A DNA stretch of 64,000 nt from Ensifer sp. WSM1721 (GCF_000513895.2 NZ_CP165782.1:62001-126000), one strand, 5' to 3'. Shown: positions 9,069 through 18,667, counted from the first letter of the stretch. Numbers and translations: made by a program. The notes: generated by a model not told the origin, from the letters alone.

Positions 9069-10964
9069 TCAGGCCCGCCGGCTCTTGGCATTGTTGCGCT
9101 TGCCCTTCGGCTTGATGCCGCCCTCTTTTTTCGCCTCGGATGTTCCCTTCTTCTTGCTCCACGGCTTCTCGTCCCGCTTTGCAACGGCGGAGTCCTGAGC
9201 AAAGGCAGGCTTCTTTTCGAACTTGCGCTTCGGCCCGAAGTCCTTTTTCTCGCGGACCGGACCGCTGTCATCGGACCGCGGCCGCTTCTTTTCGAAGTCC
9301 GGCTTCTCCTGTCGCGGCTGCGAGAGGTCGGGCGCGCCCGAAAGCGTCTTGATGCGAATGCCCTTTTCCAGCATCCGGTTGGGCCCGATCGCCGACAGAA
9401 AGCGTTCCGCGCCCTCCGACGTCAGTTCGACATAGGTCTCTTCCGCCTGCATGCGGATTGCCCCGATATCGCGCTTGGTGAGCTTGCCGTGGCGGCAGAG
9501 CATGGGAATGAGCCAGCGCGGCTCGGCATTCTGCTTGCGCCCGACGGAAAGCGAAAACCAGCTGCCGTCGGTGAAGTCGGCTCGCGGCGCGTGGGCCGTC
9601 TCGCGTTCGGTGACCGGGCGGTCCCGCCGCGTTCCCCGATCGCCCGTAACTGGAACGTCCGATAGATCTTCAGGCGCCGAGCGGCCGGCGCGGAACTGCC
9701 GCACAAAAGCGGCTGCGACCTTCTCCAACCCGTGCCGGCCGATCAGCATCTCCACGATTGCCCGCTCGTCATCACCGAGAGGCTCGTCGAACGCAGGATC
9801 GGCCAGCAGCCGCTCGTCGTCGCGACGCGTCACTTCGTCCGCCGAGGGCGGCTTTGCCCAGGCGGCAGCGATGCGGGCGCCGTCGAGCAGTCGCTCGGCC
9901 TTCCGTCGTTGATTGACCGGTACGATCAGTGCGCTGACGCCCTTCCGACCCGCGCGGCCGGTGCGGCCGCTACGATGCAGCAGCGTTTCCGGATTGGTCG
10001 GCAGGTCGGCGTGGATCACAAGCTCGAGGCCCGGCAGGTCGATCCCGCGGGCCGCGACATCGGTCGCGATGCAGACCCGGGCGCGGCCGTCGCGCATGGC
10101 CTGCAGAGCATGGGTGCGCTCGTTTTGGCTGAGCTCGCCTGAAAGCGCGACGACGGAAAAGCCGCGATTGTTGAACCGTGCGGTCAGGTGATTGACGGCC
10201 GCGCGGGTCGAGCAGAAGACGATCGCGTTCTTCGCCTCGTAATAGCGAAGCACATTGATGATGGCGTTCTCGCGGTCGCTCGGCGCAACGACGAGGGCGC
10301 GGTATTCGATATCGCCGTGCTGCTTCTGTTCCGATGCGATGCCGATGCGGACGGCGTCGCGTTGATAATTCTTGGCGAGCGTCGCGATCGAGCGTGGCAC
10401 CGTCGCCGAGAACATCAGCGTGCGGCGCTCGGTCGGCGACGCCTCGAGAATGAATTCCAGGTCCTCTCGGAAGCCGAGATCGAGCATCTCGTCCGCCTCG
10501 TCGAGCACGACGGCGCGGAGCGCCGCAATATCGAGCGAGCCCCTGCGGATGTGGTCGCAGAGCCGCCCGGGGGTGCCGACGACGATGTGGGCGCCGCGTT
10601 CGAGCGCCCGCCGCTCGTCGCGCATATCCATGCCGCCGACGCAGGAGGCGATGGTGGCACCCGCGATGTCGTAGAGCCATTCGAGCTCGCGCTTGACCTG
10701 CAGCGCCAACTCGCGCGTGGGCGCGATGATGAGCGCCAGCGGCGCATCGGCCGTATCGAACCGTCCGCTCGGGCCGATGAGCGTCGGCGCGAGGGCGAGG
10801 CCGAAGGCCACCGTCTTACCGGAACCGGTCTGTGCGGAAACCAGCGCGTCGGCGCCGTCGAGCGCCGGGTCGAGCATTGCCTTTTGAACCGGCGTCAGCG
10901 CATCGTAACCGCGTTTTGCCAATGCCTCGGCGATCGCAGGCGCGATCCCTTCAAACTCTGTCAT
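9069..10964 (-). CDS. DEAD-box ATP-dependent RNA helicase (DeaD/CsdA type)
   Basis: 631 residues. Helicase motifs in order: AQTGSGKT (I), PTRELA (Ia), TPGR (Ib), DEAD (II), SAT (III), then the C-terminal RecA lobe with ATDVAARGID (V) and HRSGRTGRAG (VI). A DbpA/CsdA-type RNA-binding domain follows (about 470-545, WFSLSVGRKQNAEPRWLIPM). The last about 75 residues are a low-complexity Lys/Arg tail. Family members remodel ribosome precursors and structured mRNA, often under cold stress. Monocistronic on the minus strand. Confidence 0.93.
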   Translation of the reverse strand: MTEFEGIAPAIAEALAKRGYDALTPVQKAMLDPALDGADALVSAQTGSGKTVAFGLALAPTLIGPSGRFDTADAPLALIIAPTRELALQVKRELEWLYDIAGATIASCVGGMDMRDERRALERGAHIVVGTPGRLCDHIRRGSLDIAALRAVVLDEADEMLDLGFREDLEFILEASPTERRTLMFSATVPRSIATLAKNYQRDAVRIGIASEQKQHGDIEYRALVVAPSDRENAIINVLRYYEAKNAIVFCSTRAAVNHLTARFNNRGFSVVALSGELSQNERTHALQAMRDGRARVCIATDVAARGIDLPGLELVIHADLPTNPETLLHRSGRTGRAGRKGVSALIVPVNQRRKAERLLDGARIAAAWAKPPSADEVTRRDDERLLADPAFDEPLGDDERAIVEMLIGRHGLEKVAAAFVRQFRAGRSAPEDLSDVPVTGDRGTRRDRPVTERETAHAPRADFTDGSWFSLSVGRKQNAEPRWLIPMLCRHGKLTKRDIGAIRMQAEETYVELTSEGAERFLSAIGPNRMLEKGIRIKTLSGAPDLSQPRQEKPDFEKKRPRSDDSGPVREKKDFGPKRKFEKKPAFAQDSAVAKRDEKPWSKKKGTSEAKKEGGIKPKGKRNNAKSRRA

Positions 10965-11118
10965 CTCTCGTCTTTCGGATTTCGGTTTTCACGCCGGCAG
11001 AGGAGCGGACCTCGGATCGGGTCCTCATCAGGCGTCGATTGCCGCGGCCAACATGTCGCGGCCCTGTTCGTTGCCGCGCTACATACCGGGCGGGGAGGAG
11101 AATGTACAGGCGGAATCG

Positions 11119-11502
11119 CTACTGCTGCGGGGCGTTGCGGCGGCTGCCATATTCGTTTGCTCCGTCCGCGCCCGGCCAGAGGCAGAGCGCGATGAAGACG
11201 ATCGGGCTCAGCACCGGTATGAAGAGACAGAGCGCAAAGGGCCCGGGATAGCCGATGTCATGCAGGCGCTTGATCGCCAGCATGGCAATGGAAACGGTGG
11301 AAAGCACGCCGGAGACGATCAGCGGCAGGGTCCAGAGGGCGAGTGCTGTCTCCTCAGCCTCGTTCTTCAGCACCTGCATGAGAAAGATCGAGCCGACGGC
11401 GAACCAGAACAGCCAGGAGAAAAGGAAGGGCAGTCGACCTATGCGGCCGGACGGGCTGAAGAACAGCCAGGTCATGCTCGGCTGCCGCCCTTCCTCGGCC
11501 AT
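11119..11502 (-). CDS. DUF805 membrane protein
   Basis: 127-residue inner-membrane protein of the DUF805 family: N-terminal TWLFFSPSGRIGRLPF, three to four membrane helices, and the family hallmark KRLHDIGYPG. The ATG lies two bases behind the dapD stop (TGA-TC-ATG), so it is translationally coupled to dapD. Function unknown. Confidence 0.88.
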   Translation of the reverse strand: MAEEGRQPSMTWLFFSPSGRIGRLPFLFSWLFWFAVGSIFLMQVLKNEAEETALALWTLPLIVSGVLSTVSIAMLAIKRLHDIGYPGPFALCLFIPVLSPIVFIALCLWPGADGANEYGSRRNAPQQ

Positions 11503-11504
11503 GA

Positions 11505-12362
11505 TCAGTCCCGGAGCAGTTCGTTGATGCCGGTCTTGGAGCGGGTCTTTTCGTCGACTCGCTTGACGATGACGGCGCAATAAAGGTTCGGCGCCGGCTG
11601 GCCGTTGGCCATGGTCGAGCCGGACGGCATCGAGCCGGCGACGACGACCGCATAGGGCGGGACTTCGCCATACATCACTTCGCCCGTGGCGCGATCGACG
11701 ATCTTGGTCGACTTGCCGATGAAGACGCCCATGCCGAGCACCGAGCCCTCGCGGATGATGCAGCCTTCGACGACCTCGGAGCGCGCGCCGATGAAGCAAT
11801 TGTCCTCGACGATCGTCGGCCCCGCCTGCATCGGCTCCAGAACGCCGCCGATGCCGACGCCGCCGGAAAGATGGACGTTCTTGCCGATCTGGGCACAGGA
11901 GCCGACGGTCGCCCAGGTGTCGACCATCGTTCCCTCGCCGACATAGGCGCCGAGATTGACGAAGGACGGCATCAGGATCGCGTTGGGGGCGATATAGGCC
12001 GAGCGACGGACGACGCAGTTCGGCACCGCGCGGAAACCGGCCTTTTCGAATTCGTTGACGCTCCAGCCGTCGAATTTCGACGGGACCTTGTCCCACCAGA
12101 CCGAGTCGCCGGGGCCGCCCTTGACGAGTTCCATCGGGTTCAGCCGGAAGGAGAGGAGGACCGCCTTCTTGAGCCACTGATTGACCGTCCAGGTTCCGTC
12201 CTCGCCGCGCTCGGCAACGCGCACCTTGCCGCTGTCGAGCAGGTTGAGCGCCGCTTCGACGGCATCGCGCACGGCCCCGCGGGTGCCGGTATTGACGGTT
12301 TCGCGATCTTCGAATGCGGTCTCGATCGTCTGGGACAGGGAGGCGAGGTCGTAAATCGTCAT
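11505..12362 (-). CDS. dapD: Tetrahydrodipicolinate N-succinyltransferase
   Basis: Transfers succinyl from succinyl-CoA to tetrahydrodipicolinate, committing carbon to the succinylase lysine/DAP pathway; cytoplasmic trimer. 285 residues: an N-terminal helical domain (to about 100), then a left-handed beta-helix of hexapeptide repeats (about 110-240; [37 protein letters not shown]). Full length and intact. AAGGA lies just upstream of the ATG. It feeds DapE (1179-2372). Confidence 0.95.
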   Translation of the reverse strand: MTIYDLASLSQTIETAFEDRETVNTGTRGAVRDAVEAALNLLDSGKVRVAERGEDGTWTVNQWLKKAVLLSFRLNPMELVKGGPGDSVWWDKVPSKFDGWSVNEFEKAGFRAVPNCVVRRSAYIAPNAILMPSFVNLGAYVGEGTMVDTWATVGSCAQIGKNVHLSGGVGIGGVLEPMQAGPTIVEDNCFIGARSEVVEGCIIREGSVLGMGVFIGKSTKIVDRATGEVMYGEVPPYAVVVAGSMPSGSTMANGQPAPNLYCAVIVKRVDEKTRSKTGINELLRD

Positions 12363-12410
12363 CGGAATTCCTTAGGGTTCGGCAGGGTTCGGCGGTTGTG
12401 CTGCAAGCTC

Positions 12411-12510
12411 TACTGCATAATTCCCCAAATCGGAACCGGTCCTGAGGGATTATGCTGCGATTCAAGGTCTCACTGCGCCCTCGCGCGTTCAGGAAAGCGC
12501 GCGATGCCCT
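12411..12510. repeat. Divergent palindromic mosaic element
   Basis: In the 314-base gap between dapD and the LOG gene. The left palindrome runs from CTGCATAATTCC to GGGATTATGCTG, followed by GATTCAAGGTCTCACTGCG and a second short palindrome GCGCG..TTCAGGAAA..CGCGC. The layout matches the composite elements at 25775, 37667, 47705 and 50534, but the sequence has drifted. Apart from this the gap shows no gene. Confidence 0.6.
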
Positions 12511-12676
12511 GAGCCACCATGCTGAAAAGTTGAAGGCCTTTTCGCCTTCGCCCCTTCAACAGGACTTGGCAAGCTTCCAGGTTTCCGGCAGTAGGACGCC
12601 TCTATGGCCGAGGAACCGCGAAAGGAAGCGTCCGGACGAGGTCTCGGCTGTTCGAAACGCGACGGGAAGATGAAAA

Positions 12677-13576
12677 ATGGCACGCATGAGAAAGCGCAAT
12701 CTGCGCCGCAGGGATGGGGTCTGGGATCCGTTGGCAGACAGCGCGCAGAGCAGACAGCGCGCATCGACCGTGCCGTTGACGCCGCAGTCGGCCTCGCCGA
12801 CCTACCGCCTCGCCTATATCGACGACGACTTTCTCTGCCGCGAGGAACTGAGACCGGTCCGCCTGCAGCTCGAGCTTTTGAAGACGGAGATGATGCTCGA
12901 GGAGCGCGGTATCAACTCCACCGTCGTCATGTTCGGCGGCGCGCGCATTCCCGAGCCCGGCGGCGAGGCCTGGGCGGCCAAGAACGATGTCCAGCGCAAG
13001 AATCTGGAGGCCGCTTCGATCTACTACGACGAGGCGCGCAAATTCGCTCGCCTGTGCTCGGAACAGTCGGCAAAGCTTGGCTATAAGGAATATGTCATCG
13101 TCACGGGCGGCGGCCCTGGCGTTATGGAGGCGGGAAACCGCGGCGCGGCCGATGCCGGCGCGCCCTCGATCGGGCTCAACATCGTGCTTCCGCACGAGCA
13201 GGCGCCGAACCGTTTCGTCACGCCGGATCTGTCGTTCAATTTCCATTACTTCGCCATCCGCAAGATGCATTTCCTACTGCGCGCCAAGGCGGTGACGGTG
13301 TTCCCGGGCGGTTTCGGAACGCTCGACGAATTGTTTGAGACGGTGACGCTGATGCAGACCGGTCGGCTCGCCCTGGTTCCGCTCATCCTGTTCGGCGAGA
13401 AGTTCTGGCGCACGATCATCAATTTCGAGGCGCTCGCCGAGTTCGGCACCATTGCGCCGAACGATATCGACCTCGTGCATTTCGTCGAGACGGCCGAAGA
13501 GGCCTGGGAGATCATCGCCCGCTTCTATGAGTCGATCGACCCGCGTTCGGTGCCGATGGCATCGGGCCGGCGATGA
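12677..13576 (+). CDS. LOG-family protein (nucleotide-5'-monophosphate phosphoribohydrolase-like)
   Basis: 299 residues. LOG-family enzymes cleave ribose-5-phosphate from cytokinin or other nucleotide monophosphates. The diagnostic loops are GGGPGVMEAGNRGA (about 145-158) and PGGFGTLDELFE (about 212-223). Relative to plant-type LOG (about 180-200 residues) it carries about 80 extra N-terminal residues, beginning very basic (MARMRKRNLRRR). This matches the longer bacterial subgroup, whose substrate is less certain. GGGAAG precedes the ATG. Divergent from dapD. Confidence 0.88.
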   Translation: MARMRKRNLRRRDGVWDPLADSAQSRQRASTVPLTPQSASPTYRLAYIDDDFLCREELRPVRLQLELLKTEMMLEERGINSTVVMFGGARIPEPGGEAWAAKNDVQRKNLEAASIYYDEARKFARLCSEQSAKLGYKEYVIVTGGGPGVMEAGNRGAADAGAPSIGLNIVLPHEQAPNRFVTPDLSFNFHYFAIRKMHFLLRAKAVTVFPGGFGTLDELFETVTLMQTGRLALVPLILFGEKFWRTIINFEALAEFGTIAPNDIDLVHFVETAEEAWEIIARFYESIDPRSVPMASGRR

Positions 13577-13591
13577 TCGGCAGGTCCCGGA

Positions 13592-14305
13592 TTACACCGG
13601 CGAAACGACGCGGCGCAGAAAACCGGCAAGGTCCTCGGTGACGTAGTCGATCTGCTCGTCCGCGTCGCTCGACGTCTCCCAGGCTTCGGCGAACTCGTAT
13701 TCGAGGTTGCGCGGCACCAGGAGCACGGTCGTCATGCCGAGCGCCTTCGGCACCAGCAGGTTGCGCGGCAGATCTTCGAACATCACCGCATTTTGCGTGT
13801 CGATCCGGTGAAGACTCATGAACTTGTCATAGGTGTCGCCGGCGGGCTTCGGCACGAAGTCGGCGGCGACGATGTCGAATATGTCGTCGAAATGTTCGAG
13901 AATGCCGAGCGCGCGCGCCGTCATCTCGGCGTGGGAAACGCTGCCGTTGGTGAAGATGAACTTGCGCCCGGGCAATGCCTTGATCGCCTCGCCGAGAGCC
14001 GGATCCGCCGGAACGACGCTGTAGTCGATCGCGTGTGCCCGTTCCAGAAAGTCGTTCGGATCGACGCCGTGATGGATCATCAGCCCCTGGAGTGTGGTGC
14101 CATGGTCGCGGTAATATTCCTTCTGCAGCTTCTTCGCCTCGGCCGGATCCATTGACAGGAGCTCGGCGACGTAGGCCGTCATGTTGCGGTCGATCTGCGC
14201 GAAGAGATTGACGTGGTGCGGATAGAGCGTGTTGTCGAGGTCGAAGACCCAGTCGGTGACATGGGCGAATTCGGCATGGGACGGGAGACGGTCGAGCTTC
14301 TTCAT
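13592..14305 (-). CDS. HAD-family pyrimidine 5'-nucleotidase
   Basis: 237 residues, HAD superfamily, related to SDT1/PHM8-type pyrimidine 5'-nucleotidases. Motif I is VFDLDNTLYP with nucleophile Asp; motif II is FTNGS; Lys of motif III is in VPKPAGDTYD; motif IV is VMFEDLPRNL. The start at 14305 (MKKLDRLPSH) is preferred because the upstream in-frame extension runs through repeat DNA. It belongs to the housekeeping gene order between argB and dapD. Convergent with the LOG gene, with only 15 bases between stops. Confidence 0.88.
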   Translation of the reverse strand: MKKLDRLPSHAEFAHVTDWVFDLDNTLYPHHVNLFAQIDRNMTAYVAELLSMDPAEAKKLQKEYYRDHGTTLQGLMIHHGVDPNDFLERAHAIDYSVVPADPALGEAIKALPGRKFIFTNGSVSHAEMTARALGILEHFDDIFDIVAADFVPKPAGDTYDKFMSLHRIDTQNAVMFEDLPRNLLVPKALGMTTVLLVPRNLEYEFAEAWETSSDADEQIDYVTEDLAGFLRRVVSPV

Positions 14306-14390
14306 GGCCCGGGTTATGGCATGGCGGACCGACGAAGGAAAACGGATTATTCGCCGCAGTGCTGGATTGTCTCCCGCCCGCATGCTACCG

Positions 14391-14492
14391 CACGTCGCCC
14401 GAAAGTGCGCAGCGGTTTTGGGATAACGACATGCACAAAAACGAGGACCTAAAGCGCGTCGCATCAATTCGATTGCACGCGACGTGCTTTAG
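14391..14492. repeat. RIME-like composite palindromic element
   Basis: Two adjacent dyads. The first is cacgtcgcccgaaagtg...ttgggataacgacatg (14391-14434), a relative of the element at 534-580. The second has arms AAAGCGCGTCGC and GCGACGTGCTTT around CATCAATTCGATTGCAC (14451-14490). It fills most of the gap between the divergent nucleotidase and EamA transporter genes, so it lies in the 5' regions of both. Confidence 0.75.
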
Positions 14493-14501
14493 CCGGCAGA
14501 T

Positions 14502-15416
14502 ATGGAAACCTGGGTTCTCATCACCATCGCTGCGGCCTTCCTTCAGAATGTCCGCTCGTCCATGCAGAAACACCTGAAGGGCGTTATGGGCACGACCGGC
14601 GCGACATTCGTGCGCTTCGGTTTCGGCCTGCCCTTCGCACTTTTCTACCTGGTAATGCTCTGGCGCGTCGCCGGGCATCCGCTGCCGATACCGAACGCGA
14701 CCTTCTTCCTCTGGGCGGTCGTTGGCGGATTGGCGCAGATCGCCGCGACATTCCTGCTCGTGCATCTCTTCTCCTTTCGCAATTTCGCGGTCGGCACCGC
14801 CTATTCGCGTACCGAGCCCGCACAGGCGGCGCTCTTCGGACTGATCTTCCTTGGGGAGAAGGCGAGCCAGGGCGCGCTCATTGCGATCGCCATCTCGGTG
14901 ATCGGCGTCATGCTGATCTCGGTCGCTCGAACGGCGCTCAGCGCGCGGTCGCTCATGACATCAGTCTTCAGTCGCACAGCCGGGATAGGCCTGCTTTCCG
15001 GCACCTTCTTCGGGCTTTCTGCAGTTTCCTATCGCTCCGCATCGCTGGCGCTCGCCCCCAGCCTGCCGACACCGGATTACCTGATGCAGGCGAGCTTCAC
15101 CCTCGGCTTCGTCATTTTGATCCAGACCGTCATCATGCTCGCCTGGATCATCGCGCGGGAGCCGGACGAGTTGAAGCGCATCAGTGCCGCCTGGAAGCCC
15201 GCCTTCGTCGTGGGCTTCGTCGGTGCGTCAGCCTCCTTTGGCTGGTTCGCGGCGATGACGCTGCAGCAGGCCGCGATCGTCAAGGTGGTGGCGCAGGTGG
15301 AGATGCTCTTCACCTTCGCCTCATCCTTCTTCATCTTCCGCGAATGGATCAATCGTCTTGAACTCCTGGGCTGCCTCCTGATCGTGCTCGGCGTCGTCAT
15401 GCTGGTCGTGCTGTAA
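14502..15416 (+). CDS. EamA/DMT-family transporter
   Basis: 304-residue inner-membrane protein with ten predicted helices in two EamA repeats. The first repeat contains RTEPAQAALFGLIFLGE and the second ends in FTFASSFFIFREWINRLELLG, a typical DMT signature (F..RE...LE..G). It probably exports a metabolite or amino acid; substrate unknown. The start lies 10 bases beyond a palindromic element, with no strong Shine-Dalgarno. Confidence 0.88.
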   Translation: METWVLITIAAAFLQNVRSSMQKHLKGVMGTTGATFVRFGFGLPFALFYLVMLWRVAGHPLPIPNATFFLWAVVGGLAQIAATFLLVHLFSFRNFAVGTAYSRTEPAQAALFGLIFLGEKASQGALIAIAISVIGVMLISVARTALSARSLMTSVFSRTAGIGLLSGTFFGLSAVSYRSASLALAPSLPTPDYLMQASFTLGFVILIQTVIMLAWIIAREPDELKRISAAWKPAFVVGFVGASASFGWFAAMTLQQAAIVKVVAQVEMLFTFASSFFIFREWINRLELLGCLLIVLGVVMLVVL

Positions 15417-15472
15417 GCGGCGGGTCAAAGAGAAATAGGCGCCCGATTTTCGGCGGACGGCGCAGTCGGCGG

Positions 15473-16561
15473 ATGCTACAAAGCGGCATGCTTTTCGATT
15501 TGCCCAACGACGATGTCCTTTACGATGCGCTGCTGGCCCGCAGTTCCGACTATGAGGGCCAAGCCTTCGTCTGCGTGAAGAGCACCGGCATCTTCTGCCG
15601 GCTCTCCTGTCCCGCCCGCAAGCCGAAGCGGGAAAACACCCTGTTCTTCGATAGCATCGCCGCCTGCATCGATTCCGGCTTTCGGCCCTGCGAGCGATGC
15701 CGTCCGCTGGAGCAGGCAGCCGAGAAGGAGCCGCTGGTCAAGAGCCTCATGGAGCTGCTCGACCGGCAGCCGGACCGTCGCTGGACGGAGCAGGATCTCG
15801 TAGAGCGCGGCTTCGATCCGTCGACCGTCCGGCGCGCCTTCAAGCGGGCCCTCGGCGTGACCTTTCTCGATCTCGCCCGACAGAGGCGAATGGCCGAGGC
15901 GGCGCGTCAGCTTTCGACTGGCGCCAGCGTCATCGAGGCGCAGATCGACGCCGGCTATGAATCGCCAAGCGGCTTCCGGGCCGCCTTCGCGAAACTGATC
16001 GGCGAGGCGCCGGCAAGATCCCAGGGGCGCGCGCTGCTCTTTGCCGACTGGATAGAAACGCCACTCGGGCCCATGGTGGCGGTAGCCGACCGGACCCATC
16101 TTCATCTCCTCGAGTTCCACGATCGCAAGGCGTTGCCGGCCGAGCTGGAAAGCCTGAAGCGAAAGGTGCGATCGGCGGTCGTTCCGGGCAGGACGCCGCC
16201 GATTGACCAGATCGAGGCCGAACTCAAGGCCTATTTCGAGGGTCGCTCGGGCGACTTTTGCACGCCCCTTGCTCTCGACGGCAGCGCCTTCGAGCGCCAA
16301 GTATGGGCAAGGCTCATCGAAATACCTTTGGGCGAGACGCGGTCCTATGGCGAGATCGCGCGGGAGGTTGCTACCATGGAGGCGGTCCGTGCGGTTGCCA
16401 GGGCCAATGGCTCCAACCGCATTGCGATCGTCGTCCCCTGCCACCGCTGCATCGGCGCCGACGGATCCTTGACCGGTTATGGTGGCGGTATTGCGCGTAA
16501 GCAATGGCTGCTTCGGCATGAGGGAAAGATGAGGCCTGTCGGACTTTTCAGGGCGGGATGA
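15473..16561 (+). CDS. ada: Bifunctional Ada: methylphosphotriester/O6-methylguanine methyltransferase and activator
   Basis: 362 residues; repairs alkylated DNA by irreversible methyl transfer and activates the adaptive response. The N-terminal zinc site C42, C46, C73, C76 has exactly the E. coli Ada spacing (4, 27, 3). An AraC-type helix-turn-helix follows (about 90-175). The C-terminal methyltransferase has the PCHR active-site cysteine at C323 and the GYGGGIARKQWLL block. A second start at 15488 is possible. The last two codons and the stop (GCG GGA TGA) lie inside a palindromic element. Downstream genes show no obvious ada box, so partners are unknown. Confidence 0.94.
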   Translation: MLQSGMLFDLPNDDVLYDALLARSSDYEGQAFVCVKSTGIFCRLSCPARKPKRENTLFFDSIAACIDSGFRPCERCRPLEQAAEKEPLVKSLMELLDRQPDRRWTEQDLVERGFDPSTVRRAFKRALGVTFLDLARQRRMAEAARQLSTGASVIEAQIDAGYESPSGFRAAFAKLIGEAPARSQGRALLFADWIETPLGPMVAVADRTHLHLLEFHDRKALPAELESLKRKVRSAVVPGRTPPIDQIEAELKAYFEGRSGDFCTPLALDGSAFERQVWARLIEIPLGETRSYGEIAREVATMEAVRAVARANGSNRIAIVVPCHRCIGADGSLTGYGGGIARKQWLLRHEGKMRPVGLFRAG

Positions 16562-16597
16562 GGAAAAGGGTGGCCGGCCTTTCGTCCGCATCCCGCT
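16554..16597. repeat. GCGGGATG-type palindrome overlapping the ada stop
   Basis: Palindrome with ends GCGGGATG and CATCCCGC and internal arms GAGGAAAAGG / CCTTTCGTC. Relatives are at 25881-25914, 48153-48206 and 55806-55848. Here its first bases encode the final Ala-Gly of Ada and its stop codon. Confidence 0.75.
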
Positions 16598-16648
16598 TTT
16601 GCCTACAAGAGTCGTTCACATTCACAGCCATATTTGGGAGGAGATGCG

Positions 16649-17419
16649 ATGAACCAGGAGGAAAGGGCGATCGCCTTCACGGCGCTGCACCGCAAGGGCG
16701 ATCCGGTGATTCTCTACAACATCTGGGACGCGGGCAGCGCCCGCTGCGTCGCCGAGGCCGGCGCCAAGGCGCTCGCGACCGGAAGCTGGTCGGTCGCGGC
16801 CGCCCATGGCTTTGCCGACGGGCAAAAAATACCGCTGGCGCTGCTGATCGAGATCGTCCGCGAGATCGTTGCTGCGACCGAGCTTCCGCTTTCGGTCGAT
16901 TTCGAAGGTGCCTATTCGGAGGACCCGGCCCAGGGCGCCGCCAATGCGGCGCAGCTCATCGATGCCGGCGCGATCGGCATCAATTTCGAAGACCAGATCG
17001 TCGGCAAGGCCGGCGTTCATGCGATCGACAAGCAGACGGCCCGCATTCGGGCCATCCGCGAAATGGCGGAGCGGCAGGGCGTTCCGCTGTTTATAAACGC
17101 CCGCACAGACCTGTTCCTGCAGGAGAGCGACGCGGCACGCCATGCAGGTCTGATGGACGAGGCGATCGCCAGAGCTGAGGCTTATGCCGAGGCAGGAGCA
17201 AGCGGCTTCTTCGCCCCGGGGCTCGCCGATAAAGAGCTCATCGCCAGGCTCTGTGCAGCATCGCCTCTGCCGGTGAATGTAATGATGAAGCCCGGCGCGC
17301 CGGATCTCAAGACGCTCGCCGCCGCCGGTGTCGGCCGGGTGAGCTACGGGCCATTCCCCTACCGGGCGATGATCGCGTGGCTGCGCGGAGAGGCGGAGAA
17401 GGTGTACCGAACGAAGTAA
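16649..17419 (+). CDS. Isocitrate lyase/PEP mutase-family protein
   Basis: 256-residue TIM-barrel protein of the isocitrate lyase/phosphoenolpyruvate mutase superfamily. Family elements are YNIWDAGSA near the N-terminus, SVDFEGAYSEDP (metal/substrate aspartates), GINFEDQ, and NARTDLFL. It lacks the KKCGH loop of true isocitrate lyase, so a C-C or P-C lyase/mutase such as oxaloacetate decarboxylase or 2-methylisocitrate-lyase-like activity is more likely. The start at 16649 follows GGGAGGAG. Convergent with argB. Confidence 0.88.
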   Translation: MNQEERAIAFTALHRKGDPVILYNIWDAGSARCVAEAGAKALATGSWSVAAAHGFADGQKIPLALLIEIVREIVAATELPLSVDFEGAYSEDPAQGAANAAQLIDAGAIGINFEDQIVGKAGVHAIDKQTARIRAIREMAERQGVPLFINARTDLFLQESDAARHAGLMDEAIARAEAYAEAGASGFFAPGLADKELIARLCAASPLPVNVMMKPGAPDLKTLAAAGVGRVSYGPFPYRAMIAWLRGEAEKVYRTK

Positions 17420-17438
17420 AGGTTTTCCGCCCCTCAGT

Positions 17439-17480
17439 TCCCTCTCCCCGCGCGCGGGGAAAGGGGGCTGGGGTGAGGGC
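17439..17480. repeat. GC-rich REP-like dyad between convergent genes
   Basis: TTCCCTCTCCCCGCG / CGCGGGGAAAGGG dyad followed by GGCTGGGGTGAGGG, in the convergent gap between the PEP-mutase-family gene and argB. Likely a bidirectional mRNA 3'-end hairpin and a member of a rhizobial CTCCCC repeat family; related CTCCCC-rich DNA is at about 50440-50530. Confidence 0.5.
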
Positions 17481-17503
17481 AAATCGAGTCTTCAAGCTGC
17501 GTG

Positions 17504-18391
17504 CTACGGCACGATCAGCGTGCCGGCGCCGTGCTCTGTGAAGATCTCGAGCAGCACCGAATGGGCCGTCTTGCCGTTGAGGATGACTACGCCCTGGACG
17601 CCGGCCTTGATCGCGTCGATGCAGGTCTCGACTTTCGGGATCATGCCGCCGGAAATCGTGCCGTCGGCGATCAGCGCGCGTGCCTGCGCAACCGAAAGCT
17701 CCTTGAGCAGGTTGCCCTGCTTGTCGAGAACCCCCGGAACGTCGGTCAGGAACAAAAGGCGCGTAGCGTTGAGCGCGCCGGCGATGGCGCCAGCGAAAGT
17801 GTCGGCATTGATGTTGTAGGTGTGGCCGTCGCGCCCGGGCGCCACCGGCGCGATGACCGGAATCATTTCCGAGCGCGCCAGCAGGTCGATAAGCGTGCGA
17901 TCCACTTCGACGACCTCGCCGACGAAGCCGAGGTCGAGCACCCGTTCGATGTTGGAATCCGGATCGCGAATGGTCTTTTTCGCCTTTTCGGCGAAAACCA
18001 TGTTGCCGTCCTTGCCGCAAAGGCCGATCGCCCACTCGCCCGTCTGGTTGATGAGGGCAACGATCTCCTTGTTGATCGATCCGGCGAGCACCATTTCGAC
18101 GATCTCGACCGTCTTCTCGTCGGTGACGCGCAGCCCGCCTTCGAATTTCGATTCGATACCCATCTTGTTGAGCATGGCGCCGATCTGCGGGCCACCGCCA
18201 TGCACGACGATCGGGTTGACGCCGGACTGCTTGAGGAGCGCGATGTCGCTTGCGAAGGCGCGCCCGAGTTCAGAATTGCCCATCGCGTGGCCGCCATATT
18301 TGACGACGATCGTCTTGTTCTCGTAACGCTGCATGTAAGGCAGGGCCTGGGTGAGCAGGCGTGCCTGGATTTCACTTTCTGATGCGGACAT
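17504..18391 (-). CDS. argB: Acetylglutamate kinase
   Basis: 295 residues; phosphorylates N-acetyl-L-glutamate in arginine synthesis. Amino-acid-kinase blocks: [11 protein letters not shown] near the N-terminus, [26 protein letters not shown], and [12 protein letters not shown]. Full length. In Rhizobiales it usually follows engB directly; here about 1.8 kb (anti-sigma factor and DUF1269 genes) lies between them. Confidence 0.96.
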   Translation of the reverse strand: MSASESEIQARLLTQALPYMQRYENKTIVVKYGGHAMGNSELGRAFASDIALLKQSGVNPIVVHGGGPQIGAMLNKMGIESKFEGGLRVTDEKTVEIVEMVLAGSINKEIVALINQTGEWAIGLCGKDGNMVFAEKAKKTIRDPDSNIERVLDLGFVGEVVEVDRTLIDLLARSEMIPVIAPVAPGRDGHTYNINADTFAGAIAGALNATRLLFLTDVPGVLDKQGNLLKELSVAQARALIADGTISGGMIPKVETCIDAIKAGVQGVVILNGKTAHSVLLEIFTEHGAGTLIVP

Positions 18392-18511
18392 GGCGGACCC
18401 TCGAAAAATACCGGCTGCTGTTTAGCCCAAGTTTCCGGCAGATGGAATGATCCCTGCGCAACATAAGAGCATCATGACGGGCGCACCATCCCCGACTCGG
18501 CCGGCGCTCGG

Positions 18512-18667
18512 TTGCGGATATCGGCAGCGCCTTCGCGTAATCGCGCGATCGATCGCGAGGGCAGGAAACTCACCGTCAACCTGATTGACGAGACTGACGA
18601 TTTGGCTGATCCTGTTATCGATCCGGAAAGATCGGCGCCTCCTGATGTCGAGAGAGTGCATGGAACG
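18512..18667 (+). pseudogene. Possible ECF sigma-factor relic ahead of anti-sigma gene
   Basis: The reading frame leading into the anti-sigma gene encodes SRNRAID, then LIDETDDLADPVIDPE. In SigK/ECF-type sigma factors the segment after region 2 reads much like ARNRAIDR...LD(E)..D.ADP.P.PE. No region-2 start is present upstream in this frame (it runs into unrelated residues), and region 4 is absent. This fits a gene decayed to its linker. Evidence is short sequence resemblance only. Confidence 0.4.

Noticed and set aside
11119..12465. 448-residue minus-strand frame covering dapD and DUF805
   Set aside because: Only its last 127 residues (DUF805) are real; the rest is the out-of-frame shadow of dapD, which has full family identity in another frame.
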